Assembly (NCBI GenBank): GCA_021813805.1
Contig: JAKAJL010000004.1
Coordinates: 1 to 64,000, forward strand
Source: Pseudomonadota bacterium
GTDB taxonomy: Bacteria > Pseudomonadota > Alphaproteobacteria > Rhizobiales > Beijerinckiaceae
Reading direction: 5' to 3'
Length of the DNA stretch: 64,000 nucleotides
Position 1 is the first letter of the stretch. Each line of letters begins with the position of its first letter. The translations under genes were made by a program, and so were the position numbers. The notes beneath the pieces were generated by a model. It was not told where the DNA came from and did no database searches. It saw only the letters and a program-made list of their open reading frames with translations. Shown here piece after piece: positions 33,849-41,777 of the stretch.

Positions 33849-34645
33849 AACTCGCCGAGATACAGAGCCTGTTTCAGGAAAGCGTGCTGGCGGACGAGCC
33901 GTCGCTGGGCCTGTTCGCAATGCTGCGGCCACCCGTGCGCGCGGAAAATATCGCCGAGACCTTTGGCGTCTATCACGACGGTTTCCGACTCCGGATGGCG
34001 GAATATCTGAGCAACGATTATCCCGTCCTGCGCGAGGCGCTGGGCGACGAGCTTTTCGGGGCGCTGGTCGAGGCCTATGCAAAAGGGCGTCCCTCGACCT
34101 TCCGCAACGCCCGCTGGGTCGGCGCCGGCCTGCCGGCGTTTTTGCGCGCGAGCCCGCTTTTCGCCAGCGACCGTTTTGTTGTCGGGCTGGCGGTTTTGGA
34201 GGCGGCCCTGGCCAGAAGTTTCGACGCCGCCGATGCGGCCGAACTGCCGATCGAAACGCTTGGGCGCATCCCGGAAGAGGATTGGCCGCGCCTGCGCTTC
34301 GGCTTTCACCCGGGCGTCCTTGTCGTCGACTCGACGCAAGACGCGCTCGCCGCTTATGAGGCTGTCCAGGCCGGCGAGCCGGTTGCGGCGGCGCGCGACG
34401 GCGATGAAGTGGCGCTGGTGGTGTGGCGGCGCGAATTTGACGTGAATTATCGCATCCTTGACGATCGGGAACGGATCGTCGTGACGCAAGCCATGGCGGG
34501 CGCGGTTTTCGGCGACGTCTGCGCGACCTTGGCTTTCGCCAGTCCGGAGCGGGACGATGGCGAAATGGCGCGGCTCGCCGGCGGCTTCCTGGTCCGCTGG
34601 TTCGCCGACGGCATGATCGTGGGGGCGGCGCCGGCGTCGGAGTGA
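33845..34645 (+). CDS. bufC: BufC, DUF2063-type partner protein
   Basis: A 266-residue protein starting MKLAEIQSLFQESVLADE with GVYHDGFRLRMAEYLSNDYP, the N-terminal helical domain of DUF2063, which in bufferin and related RiPP systems recruits the precursor to the MNIO enzyme. The C-terminal half (HPGVLVVDSTQDALAAYEAV) is strand-rich. ATGA overlap with bufB indicates coupled expression. No BufD-like DoxX gene follows, so the operon has three genes. Confidence 0.83.
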   Translation: MKLAEIQSLFQESVLADEPSLGLFAMLRPPVRAENIAETFGVYHDGFRLRMAEYLSNDYPVLREALGDELFGALVEAYAKGRPSTFRNARWVGAGLPAFLRASPLFASDRFVVGLAVLEAALARSFDAADAAELPIETLGRIPEEDWPRLRFGFHPGVLVVDSTQDALAAYEAVQAGEPVAAARDGDEVALVVWRREFDVNYRILDDRERIVVTQAMAGAVFGDVCATLAFASPERDDGEMARLAGGFLVRWFADGMIVGAAPASE

Positions 34646-34668
34646 CCTGCGGTTGGCGCTATACGGCA

Positions 34669-34700
34669 AAGGCCCGCCGCGAGCGATCGCGATGGGCCTT
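34669..34700. terminator. Inverted repeat between convergent bufC and cysG
   Basis: AAGGCCC and GGGCCTT form a 7-bp stem enclosing a second stem (GCGA/TCGC). It is placed to separate the two convergent operons. No U-run is present, so the terminator call is tentative. Confidence 0.4.
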
Positions 34701-34709
34701 CGCCGCCGT

Positions 34710-36131
34710 TCAAGCGTCGGACGCCTCCGGCGCGCGGTGCGGCGTGTACCAGTTCAGCTTATCGCGCAGGGTCACGACCTCGCCGACGATGATGATGGTC
34801 GGGCCGCGCAATCCGTGGGCGGCGGCCTTGGCGGCGATGTCGGCGATGGTTCCGGTCAGGGTGATCTGGTTGGGTCGGGTGCCGTTCTCGACGATCGCGA
34901 CCGGCAGGGCCGGGTCCGCGCCATGGCGCATGAACTCCTTGGTCAGAAAATCGAGATGGGCGAGGCCCATATAGACGGCGACGGTTTGCCGCGGCCGTAT
35001 GATCGACGCCCAGTCGAGCTGGATCGGGCCGTCGCGGCCATGGCCGGTTACGAAGACGCAGGACTGCGCGTAATCGCGGTGGGTGAGCGGAATGCCAGCA
35101 TAGGACGAGCAGCCCGCCGCCGCGGTGACGCCGGGACAGACCTGGAACGGAACGCGATGCGCGGCGAGCTTTTCGATCTCCTCGCCGCCGCGCCCGAAAA
35201 TGAAGGGGTCGCCGCCCTTGAGCCGCAACACGCGCTTGCCCTCCCTGGCGAGCTTCACCATCAGCTCGCCGATTTCCTCCTGCTGCAAGGCGTGGTTGGC
35301 GCGCTTCTTGCCGACATAGATGCGCTCGGCGTCGCGGCGCACGCGGTCCATGATCGCCGGCTCGACCAGCTGGTCATAAAGGACGACATCGGCCTGTTGC
35401 ATCAGGCGGAAGGCGCGGAAGGTCAAGAGGTCGGGGTCGCCGGGGCCGGCGCCGACGAGATAGACCTCGCCGGTCGGGGCGTCGCCCGAGGCCGAGCCGT
35501 CCGGGCGGCAGGACTCGATCTCGCGGTCGAGCATGGATTTCGCGGTGGCGTCATCTCCGGCCAGCATCGTTTCCGCGATCGGGCCGTCATAGACGCGCTC
35601 CCAGAAACGCAGCCGCGCCTGCTGATTTGTAAGCTTCTTCGCCAAAGCGGCGCGGGCGGCGCCGGCGAGCGCGGCGAGCCGGCCGTAATTCGCCGGGATC
35701 AGGGTTTCGAGCCGCGCCTTCAGCATGCGGCCGAGCAAAGGCGCGTCGCCTCCGGTCGCGATGGCGATGACCAGCGGGCTGCGGTCGAGCACAGATGGGG
35801 TGATGAAATCGCTGAGAGCCGGATAATCGGCGACATTGACCAAGGTCCCGGCTTCCCGCACCCGCGCGATCAGCGCCTCGTTCGGCTGCTCGCCCGGCTC
35901 ATAGGCGAAATATGCGATGCCGAAGCCCGCGAAAGCTTCGGGCGCGGAAAAATCGCCATGACGATATTTGCCTTCGAGCGGCGCGAATTCGTCGCTCGGA
36001 TGTTCGGCGAACAGGGAGACTTCCGCGCCGGCGCGCGAAAGAGTGTCCACGCGGCGCGCGGCGAGAGAGCCTTGACCGACGACCGCGACGCGGCGGTCGC
36101 GGAGGTCCAGGAAAATGGGCAGGCGGTTCAT
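34710..36131 (-). CDS. cysG: Siroheme synthase CysG
   Basis: A 473-residue bifunctional enzyme. The N-terminal half is precorrin-2 dehydrogenase/ferrochelatase (LRDRRVAVVGQGSLAARRV NAD site; SPLVIAIATGGDAPLLGRML). The C-terminal half is uroporphyrinogen-III methyltransferase (GEVYLVGAGPGDPDLLTFRA, DVVLYDQLV, RLKGGDPFIFGRGGEE, PGVTAAAGCSSYAGIPLTHR). It makes siroheme for sulfite or nitrite reductase, neither of which is in this window. It lies 13 bp after the TrpD2-like gene. Confidence 0.92.
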   Translation of the reverse strand: MNRLPIFLDLRDRRVAVVGQGSLAARRVDTLSRAGAEVSLFAEHPSDEFAPLEGKYRHGDFSAPEAFAGFGIAYFAYEPGEQPNEALIARVREAGTLVNVADYPALSDFITPSVLDRSPLVIAIATGGDAPLLGRMLKARLETLIPANYGRLAALAGAARAALAKKLTNQQARLRFWERVYDGPIAETMLAGDDATAKSMLDREIESCRPDGSASGDAPTGEVYLVGAGPGDPDLLTFRAFRLMQQADVVLYDQLVEPAIMDRVRRDAERIYVGKKRANHALQQEEIGELMVKLAREGKRVLRLKGGDPFIFGRGGEEIEKLAAHRVPFQVCPGVTAAAGCSSYAGIPLTHRDYAQSCVFVTGHGRDGPIQLDWASIIRPRQTVAVYMGLAHLDFLTKEFMRHGADPALPVAIVENGTRPNQITLTGTIADIAAKAAAHGLRGPTIIIVGEVVTLRDKLNWYTPHRAPEASDA

Positions 36132-36144
36132 GTGCGCGTTCCGT

Positions 36145-37146
36145 TCAGGCGGCGAGCAGCCGGCCCGCGTCGCGGCCCCGCCACAGCGTCTCGGCCTGGA
36201 TCTGGGCGTCCTCCATGTCGGACGCGTGTTTCATGGCGCGCAGGATCATGGCGAGCGTGCCGGTCACCGCCGCCTCGGCATAGGCGTCATGGGCCTCGCC
36301 GCGCCAGACGCCGAGCAGGCGCGAAACATCCATCGTCTCGTCCGGAAGCTGGCGCGGCTCCTCCATGATGGGCGGCCAGCGCTCCTCGAAGGCGACGCCG
36401 TCGCGCACGCCCAAAGTCTCGCAGGGCTTGCCCGGACGGCGCTCGATTTCGCCGCCTTCGCCGCGGAAGACGATCATGTTGTTCTCGCCGAGCAGCAGTG
36501 CGGCGTTGCGGTGGGTGTTCATGTAATTGGGATGGAAAACGCCCTGCGGCAGGACCGGCGCGCCGAAGGGATTGATCATTCGCGCCAGGGTGTGGATCGG
36601 CGAGCGCAGGCCGAGGATCGGCTTGAAGCCCATCATCCGCGCCAGCGGCGGGCTGATGGCGGAGAGATCCATATAGGCGAAGCGGCTCTGCCGCAGCGCC
36701 CGGGCGGCGGAAGGAAAGTCCGATGCGACCGGCAGGCCGAGCGCGGTCAGAACCTCGCCGGTGTAGAGGCGGCCGGGGGTGTGGCCGTCGAATCCGTGCA
36801 TGAAGACCGGATGGCCGGCCTGGACGAGGCAGAGCGCGGCGAGAAGGAACCAGGGCAGCTGGCGCTTCTTGCCGGCGTAGGACGACCAGTCCACCGCGAC
36901 CAGGCCGGGCTCGGGCGCAGGCAATGTCTTGCGCACGGCCCTGGCGAAGCCCGCGATCTCCTCGGGGCTCTCCTCTTTCATGCGCAGCAGCATGAGAAAG
37001 GCGCCGAGCTGTTCGGGGAGGACGTCGCCGGCAAGGATCATCGACATCGCCTCTTCCGCCTCCTCGACGGTCAGCGAGCGCGTGAGATTCTTGCCGCGCC
37101 CGAGAATGGCGATGAAGCGGGCGAAAGGATGAGGCGTTTGCAGCAT
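36145..37146 (-). CDS. TrpD2/YbiB-type glycosyl transferase family protein
   Basis: A 333-residue protein with the anthranilate phosphoribosyltransferase fold: helical N-domain (SLTVEEAEEAMSMILAGDVLPEQLGAF), then HGFDGHTPGRLYTGEVLTALGLP, FAYMDLSAISPPLARMMGF, LGLRSPIHTLARMINPFGAP and GVFHPNYMNTH. It lacks the usual TrpD glycine-rich KHGN motif. YbiB/TrpD2 proteins bind nucleic acids rather than anthranilate, and the gene often precedes cysG, as here. The role in siroheme-linked metabolism is unknown. Confidence 0.78.
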   Translation of the reverse strand: MLQTPHPFARFIAILGRGKNLTRSLTVEEAEEAMSMILAGDVLPEQLGAFLMLLRMKEESPEEIAGFARAVRKTLPAPEPGLVAVDWSSYAGKKRQLPWFLLAALCLVQAGHPVFMHGFDGHTPGRLYTGEVLTALGLPVASDFPSAARALRQSRFAYMDLSAISPPLARMMGFKPILGLRSPIHTLARMINPFGAPVLPQGVFHPNYMNTHRNAALLLGENNMIVFRGEGGEIERRPGKPCETLGVRDGVAFEERWPPIMEEPRQLPDETMDVSRLLGVWRGEAHDAYAEAAVTGTLAMILRAMKHASDMEDAQIQAETLWRGRDAGRLLAA

Positions 37147-37644
37147 GGCGTTTTTCCCTGATGGTTTGTTCTATAATAGCAAGCAAGGCGCCGTCGTCAC
37201 GCCTCGATCGGCGCCCGGGCGCCGCGAAACATGACATATAGTCCGACGCCCGCCGCCGCGACGGCAAAATTTGCGTCACAAGCCGGCGACGGCCCGCGGG
37301 AAGGGTGGCGCCGTCCCCGCAAGGAAAAGCCGAAAGTTTGTTTCCTGAAGTCGCGTTAAGATATCGTTTAATTCGAATATATGAAGTCAAATGCTTTGGT
37401 CAAGTCCGGCGAAGATGGGCTTCCGCGGAACGGAACGGCGGCCATGACATTTGAAACGTCAGGTTGTTTTTGATCTTGAGACCTGTGTCGGACGTAAGCG
37501 GCGCGAATATAGAGCAGTGTTGCAAAAACGCGACATTCTTGGACCCATTCGGATGTTATGATGCAACATCTTTACGTCAAACGGATTCGGCTAAAGGCCG
37601 TGATCAGTCCAAAACATCGTCCGAACATAAACCTGGGGGGGAAA
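37147..37644. other. Long, relatively AT-rich intergenic region
   Basis: About 500 bp between the divergent TrpD2-like and FadL-like genes. It is less GC-rich than its surroundings in the 37340-37640 part. I looked for a riboswitch, a small gene and clear promoter pairs and saw nothing convincing beyond the GGGGGGGAAA ribosome site before fadL. A regulatory role is likely from its length. Confidence 0.4.
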
Positions 37645-38976
37645 ATGCATAAGTGGCGTCATTTGCTCGGCGTGAGCCTGACCGCGCTGTCTCTGGCTGC
37701 TACGGCGGGCGCCGCGCACGCCACCGAAGGTTATTTCATGGAAGGCGCCAGCGCGCGCGACCAGGGCCTCGCCGGCATCGATTCCGCGAATCCGGGGGAT
37801 TCGCTCACGATCGCCAACAACCCCGCCGGTCTGGTCGACGTCGGCACCCAGTTCAATGGCGATATTTCCCTGTTCATGCCCTGGCGCGGTTACAACGCCT
37901 CCGGAACCCTGCTGACCGCGCCTGGAAACGTGAACAGCGAGCGCGACCTTTTCGTACTTCCGACGCTGGGCTATTCGCATCAGATCGACGGCGAACAGGC
38001 CTGGGGCGTCGGCATGACCGGCAACGGCGGCATGAACACCACTTATCCCGGCGCGACGTTCAACCCAAATTGTCCTCCGGGGTCTTTGGGCTCGGGCGTG
38101 TTCTGCATGGGCCGCGCCGGCGTGGATCTTAACCAGGGTCTGATTTACGTCGGCTACGCCCGTCGCATCGGCAATCTCGAAGTCGGCATCGCCCCGGTCC
38201 TGGGCATCCAGGTGTTTTCGGCCTATGGCCTTGGCGCTTTCAACATGTTCGGGTTGTCGTCCGCTCCCGGCTTCCTGACCGACCGTTCGCCGTCCTATTC
38301 GATTGGCGCGGGCGTGCGCGCCGGCGCGATCTATCACGTCAACTCCCAGCTCACGTTCTCCGTGCAGGGGTCGACGCCGATCTGGTCTTCCAACTTCGCC
38401 AATTACCAGGGCCTTTTCGCTCAGGGCGGCAGCTTCGACATTCCCGCCACGATCGGCGCCGGCGTCTCCTATAGAGTGATGCCGACCTTGGCCGTGATGG
38501 CGGATTACAAGCACATCTTCTATTCGGGCACGGCGTCGATCTCCAATCCGATGACGCCTCTGATCCCTGGCTCGGCTTCGCTGGGCACGGCGGCCGGTCA
38601 GGGCTTCGGCTGGCAGGATGTGGACGTCTTCGGCATCAGCTTCGAGTGGAATTACAACGAACGTCTGACCCTGCGCGCCGGCTATGCGTACAGCACGCAA
38701 CCGATCACCGCGGCCAATGTGATGTTGAATCTGCTGGCTCCCGGCACCGTCACCAGCCATATCGGCGCCGGCTTCTCCTATCTCGTGACCCACAACTCGC
38801 AGATCGACTTCTCCGCGCTCTATGCGCCGCGCGTCGGCGTCTCTGGTCAGGAATATATTCCCGGCTTCGGATATAATCCCGCCTCCAACATCAACATCTG
38901 GCTGTCGGAGCTCCAGCTTACGCTTGGCTACACTTATCACTGGGACACGCCCACGGCCGTCGTCGCCAAATATTGA
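37645..38976 (+). CDS. FadL/OmpP1/TodX-family outer-membrane transport protein
   Basis: A 443-residue outer-membrane beta-barrel: signal peptide ending AHA, then TEGYFMEGASARDQGLAGID and SLTIANNPAGLVDVGTQF, the N-terminal hatch with the conserved NPA motif of FadL-type transporters. Later segments alternate aromatic strands (GIGAGV..., DYKHIFYSG, FGWQDVDVFGISFEWNY), and it ends with strand YTYHWDTPTAVVAKY. It takes up hydrophobic compounds such as fatty acids or hydrocarbons. The ATG follows a G7A3 ribosome site. A strong terminator follows. Confidence 0.85.
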   Translation: MHKWRHLLGVSLTALSLAATAGAAHATEGYFMEGASARDQGLAGIDSANPGDSLTIANNPAGLVDVGTQFNGDISLFMPWRGYNASGTLLTAPGNVNSERDLFVLPTLGYSHQIDGEQAWGVGMTGNGGMNTTYPGATFNPNCPPGSLGSGVFCMGRAGVDLNQGLIYVGYARRIGNLEVGIAPVLGIQVFSAYGLGAFNMFGLSSAPGFLTDRSPSYSIGAGVRAGAIYHVNSQLTFSVQGSTPIWSSNFANYQGLFAQGGSFDIPATIGAGVSYRVMPTLAVMADYKHIFYSGTASISNPMTPLIPGSASLGTAAGQGFGWQDVDVFGISFEWNYNERLTLRAGYAYSTQPITAANVMLNLLAPGTVTSHIGAGFSYLVTHNSQIDFSALYAPRVGVSGQEYIPGFGYNPASNINIWLSELQLTLGYTYHWDTPTAVVAKY

Positions 38977-39002
38977 TCGGCGCCGCATAAGCGCGTTTCG
39001 TC

Positions 39003-39033
39003 AGGGCCGGCTCGCGCCGGCCCTGTTTTTTTT
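39003..39033 (+). terminator. Rho-independent terminator after the FadL-like gene
   Basis: AGGGCCGGC-TCGC-GCCGGCCCT, a perfect 9-bp stem, followed by GTTTTTTTT. It isolates the porin gene from the hydrogenase operon. Confidence 0.9.
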
Positions 39034-39083
39034 GCCGTCCCGATAGCGCGATTGGGCATTGGCCAAAGGCGCCATGCTGTGCT

Positions 39084-39124
39084 TTAATCCAGGTCAAGGC
39101 GCCGATTACGAAGCGCGACAAAAT
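39084..39124 (+). promoter_or_regulatory. Candidate FNR/FixK-type promoter of the hydrogenase operon
   Basis: TTAATccagGTCAA (39084-39097) matches the FNR/FixK consensus at 8 of 10 positions. CAAAAT at 39119-39124 lies 31 bp away centre to centre, the class II spacing, giving a start near 39131, about 28 bp before the first gene. The match is imperfect, so regulation by low oxygen is inferred, not shown. Confidence 0.4.
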
Positions 39125-39158
39125 AGTGTCTCGGCTGGACCTTGGGGGAGCGGGGTCG

Positions 39159-39623
39159 ATGACGCGTTCTGTGCTCGTGCTGGGAATCGGCAATGTGCTG
39201 ATGTCCGACGATGGCGCTGGCGTCCATGCGGCGCGCGGCTTCAATTCGTCCGAAAGCCAAGACCTGAAAGTGGTCGATGGAGGCACGCTCGGCCTGTCCT
39301 TGCTGACGGAGGTCGAGTCCTGCGCCGCTTTGATCGTCTTCGACGCCGCGAGCTTTGGCGGCGAGCCCGGCTCGGTGCGGACCTTCACCGGCGAGGACAT
39401 GGACGCACAGCTTTCCGGCAAGAAGAAAACCGCGCATGAGGTCGCCTTGTTCGACCTTCTCGCCACGGCGGAGCTGATTGGCCGCAAGCCGGAGCGTCGG
39501 GCGCTGATCGGCGTCGAACCGGATCGCATCGAATGGGGGCTTGAGCCGACGCCGGCCGTCGCTTCGGCTCTTCCCGAAATGCGGCGCGCGGCGCGCGCCC
39601 TGATCGAGGATTGGGCGATATGA
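39159..39623 (+). CDS. hynD: [NiFe]-hydrogenase maturation endopeptidase
   Basis: A 154-residue HyaD/HupD-type protease that trims the C-terminus of the large subunit after nickel insertion. VLVLGIGNVLMSDDGAGVH holds the first acidic metal ligand, VFDAASFGG the Asp ligand region, and KKTAHEVALFDLLA the His ligand. The substrate motif DPCxxCxxH is present in the large subunit of the same operon. Placing the protease first is unusual relative to classical hup order. GGGGGAGCGGGG precedes the chosen ATG. Confidence 0.85.
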   Translation: MTRSVLVLGIGNVLMSDDGAGVHAARGFNSSESQDLKVVDGGTLGLSLLTEVESCAALIVFDAASFGGEPGSVRTFTGEDMDAQLSGKKKTAHEVALFDLLATAELIGRKPERRALIGVEPDRIEWGLEPTPAVASALPEMRRAARALIEDWAI

Positions 39624-40045
39624 GCGCCGCTTGCGCCGCGACGGAAACAAATGAGCCGGACGCCGGTTTGGTCGGCGCCCTGGTTTCGGAAACGCTCGCA
39701 CGGCTCACCCTTTTCGCGGAAACAGGCGAAACCACAACGATCGATCTCGGCGGCCTGCCGATGTCGAACCGCCACCGCGCGGCGCTCGACGATTTCCTGG
39801 GCCGCGGCGAGGTCAGCGCGAGCATCGACGTCATCGGCCGCACCGAGGTCTGGGAAACGCAATTTTCGGGCGTCTGGCGCGTGCGCCATTTCGGCGACGG
39901 GGCGATCGCCACCGACCTGATCGAAATCGCCGCCTGCCCCAAAATCCTGTGCGCCGACCGGCGCGACGCGAGACTCGCGGCGCGCGGCATGGCGGAAGCG
40001 CTCGAACTCAACCCCGGGATCGTGGAGACGCCGCATGAAACCTGA
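39620..40045 (+). CDS. HupH C-terminal-domain-like hydrogenase accessory protein
   Basis: A 141-residue protein overlapping its neighbours on both sides. The C-terminal part (SIDVIGRTEVWETQFSGVWRV, FGDGAIATDLIEIAACPKIL) matches the HupH-type hydrogenase expression/formation C-terminal domain, which usually repeats twice in full-length HupH; here only one copy is present. The precise role is unknown; HupH has been linked to protecting or maturing the small subunit under oxygen. Confidence 0.7.
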   Translation: MSAACAATETNEPDAGLVGALVSETLARLTLFAETGETTTIDLGGLPMSNRHRAALDDFLGRGEVSASIDVIGRTEVWETQFSGVWRVRHFGDGAIATDLIEIAACPKILCADRRDARLAARGMAEALELNPGIVETPHET

Positions 40046-41114
40046 CGACACCCTTGCTGGCGAAATGCAAAGACGCGGCGTATCGCGGCGCGCCTTTCTG
40101 AAATACGGCTCCTATATCGCCTCGCTCATGGCGCTGCCGCCCTCCGCGGTCGAAGCCCTCGCGGAAGGTCTCGCGGCGGCGAGGCGCCAGTCGGTGATCT
40201 GGCTCTCGTTCCAGGAATGCACCGGCTGCACCGAGTCGCTCACGCGCTCCTATTCGCCGACGCTGGAGAACCTGATCTTCGATTTCATCTCGCTCGACTA
40301 CCATGAGACTTTGATGGCCGTGTCCGGCGAGGCGGCGGAAGAGGCCCGAAGGGCGGCCATGGCCGCCAACAAGGGCAAATATATCGTGGTGGTGGACGGC
40401 TCCGTGCCGATGAAGGACGGCGGCGTCTATGCGACGATCGGCGGCAAGACCAATCACCAGATTCTCGAGGACACGGTGAAGGACGCCTTCGCGGTGGTGG
40501 CGGTCGGAACCTGCGCCGCTTTCGGCGGCCTTCCCAAAGCCAATCCCAACCCGACCGGCGCGGTCGCGATTTCCACGCTCGTCGCCGGCAAGCCGATGAT
40601 CAATATTTCCGGCTGCCCGCCGATTCCGGAGGCCATGACCGGCGCCCTCGCTTATATTCTCTCGTTCGGGAAACTGCCCGAACTCGATCATCTCAGCCGG
40701 CCGAAAGCCTTTTTCGGCGAGACGATTCACGACCGCTGCTACCGTCGCCCATACTATGAACGCGGCGAATTCGCCAACGCCTTCGACGACGCCGGCGCGC
40801 GGCAGGGCCACTGCCTCTTCAAGGTCGGCTGCAAGGGGCCGGTGACCTATAATTCCTGCGCCACGACGAAATGGAACGGCGGGGTTTCCTTTCCCATCCA
40901 GTCCGGGCACGGCTGTCTCGGCTGTTCCGAGCCGGAATTCTGGGATCAGGGCGGCTTCTACCGGCCGCTGTCGACGCCGCTCGGCGCGATGGGGCCCGCG
41001 CTCGCTGGCGCGGCGCTCGCCGGCGCGGCTCTGGGCGTCGGCGCCGCGCTCTCCGCGCGCAGCCATCAGAAACATTATCTCGCCTCGCTGGACAAAGAAA
41101 AAGAGAAGGAGTGA
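40035..41114 (+). CDS. hynS: [NiFe]-hydrogenase small subunit, Isp-type (HynS)
   Basis: A 359-residue FeS subunit. A twin-arginine signal (SRRAFLKYGS, Arg18-Arg19) sends the folded heterodimer across the membrane. Cluster ligands: proximal CTGCT (Cys62, Cys65), VGTCAAF and SGCPPIPE; distal HDRCYRR, GHCLFKVGC; medial NSC and GHGCLGC. Position 64 is Gly, so this is the ordinary 4-Cys proximal cluster, not the 6-Cys oxygen-tolerant form. A C-terminal hydrophobic helix (Ala/Gly-rich, about 318-340) anchors it to the membrane. Confidence 0.92.
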   Translation: MKPDDTLAGEMQRRGVSRRAFLKYGSYIASLMALPPSAVEALAEGLAAARRQSVIWLSFQECTGCTESLTRSYSPTLENLIFDFISLDYHETLMAVSGEAAEEARRAAMAANKGKYIVVVDGSVPMKDGGVYATIGGKTNHQILEDTVKDAFAVVAVGTCAAFGGLPKANPNPTGAVAISTLVAGKPMINISGCPPIPEAMTGALAYILSFGKLPELDHLSRPKAFFGETIHDRCYRRPYYERGEFANAFDDAGARQGHCLFKVGCKGPVTYNSCATTKWNGGVSFPIQSGHGCLGCSEPEFWDQGGFYRPLSTPLGAMGPALAGAALAGAALGVGAALSARSHQKHYLASLDKEKEKE

Positions 41115-41117
41115 GCC

Positions 41118-41777
41118 ATGGAACTGCTCGCATTCGCCCGCGGACCGGCCCTGACCTTCTCTCTGGCGATTTTCGTTCTCGGCGTGGTCTGGCGTCTCGT
41201 CGGCGTGCTCGCTCTTCCGCCCTGGCATGATTATTCGCCGCCGCGCGAGGGCGCCCCGCCTAACTGGCTCGCGGCGATCCGCGCGGTCTTCCGCAAGATG
41301 ATCCCGCACAAGACCTTCCTCAAGGACGGGATGTTCACCACGATCAACGGCTATGTCTTCCACTTCGGCCTGGCGATCGTCGTGTTCCTGTTCGTGCCGC
41401 ACATCGTCTTGATTCAGAGCCTGTTCGGCGTGTCCTGGCCCGGCCTTCCCAACGGGGTGATCACCGGCGTCGGCGGCCTGACCGCGGCTTCGCTGCTCGG
41501 CGCTCTCGCTTATCGTCTGACCAGCCCGGTGCTGAAGCTGATCTCGCGGCCGAACGACTATATCAGCTGGCTGCTCACCTTCCTGCCGGTCGCCACCGGC
41601 CTCGCCGCGACCGCTCATGTCGGCCTGCGCTACGAAACCATGCTGGCGCTCCATATCCTGAGCGTCTGCGCCTTCCTGATCTGGTTCCCCTTCGGCAAGC
41701 TGATGCACGCCTTCCTGTTCGTTCTGTCGCGCGGCGCGACGGGCATTCGCTTCGGACATAGAGGAGCGCAATTATGA
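41118..41777 (+). CDS. isp1: Isp1, NarI/DsrM-like cytochrome b membrane subunit
   Basis: A 219-residue membrane protein with about five helices. VFHFGLAIVVFLFVPH, TAHVGLRYETMLALHILSV and FGKLMHAFLF carry histidines suited to bind two b haems, as in NarI and DsrM. In Isp-type hydrogenases, Isp1 and Isp2 pass electrons between the periplasmic HynSL dimer and quinone or cytoplasmic acceptors. It overlaps isp2 by 4 bp. Confidence 0.85.
   Translation: MELLAFARGPALTFSLAIFVLGVVWRLVGVLALPPWHDYSPPREGAPPNWLAAIRAVFRKMIPHKTFLKDGMFTTINGYVFHFGLAIVVFLFVPHIVLIQSLFGVSWPGLPNGVITGVGGLTAASLLGALAYRLTSPVLKLISRPNDYISWLLTFLPVATGLAATAHVGLRYETMLALHILSVCAFLIWFPFGKLMHAFLFVLSRGATGIRFGHRGAQL

Noticed and set aside
34653-36368. 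571-codon open frame on the plus strand
   Set aside because: Antisense to cysG and part of the TrpD2-like gene. The translation is Arg/Gly/Asp-rich without motifs.
37160-37560. Possible cobalamin or other riboswitch in the long spacer before the FadL-like gene
   Set aside because: I could not identify a B12 box or other conserved core, and neither flanking gene has a matching metabolic role.
40215-40240. Possible oxygen-tolerant (6-Cys) hydrogenase
   Set aside because: The proximal motif is CTGCT, not CTCCT, so the extra cysteine of the oxygen-tolerant class is absent.
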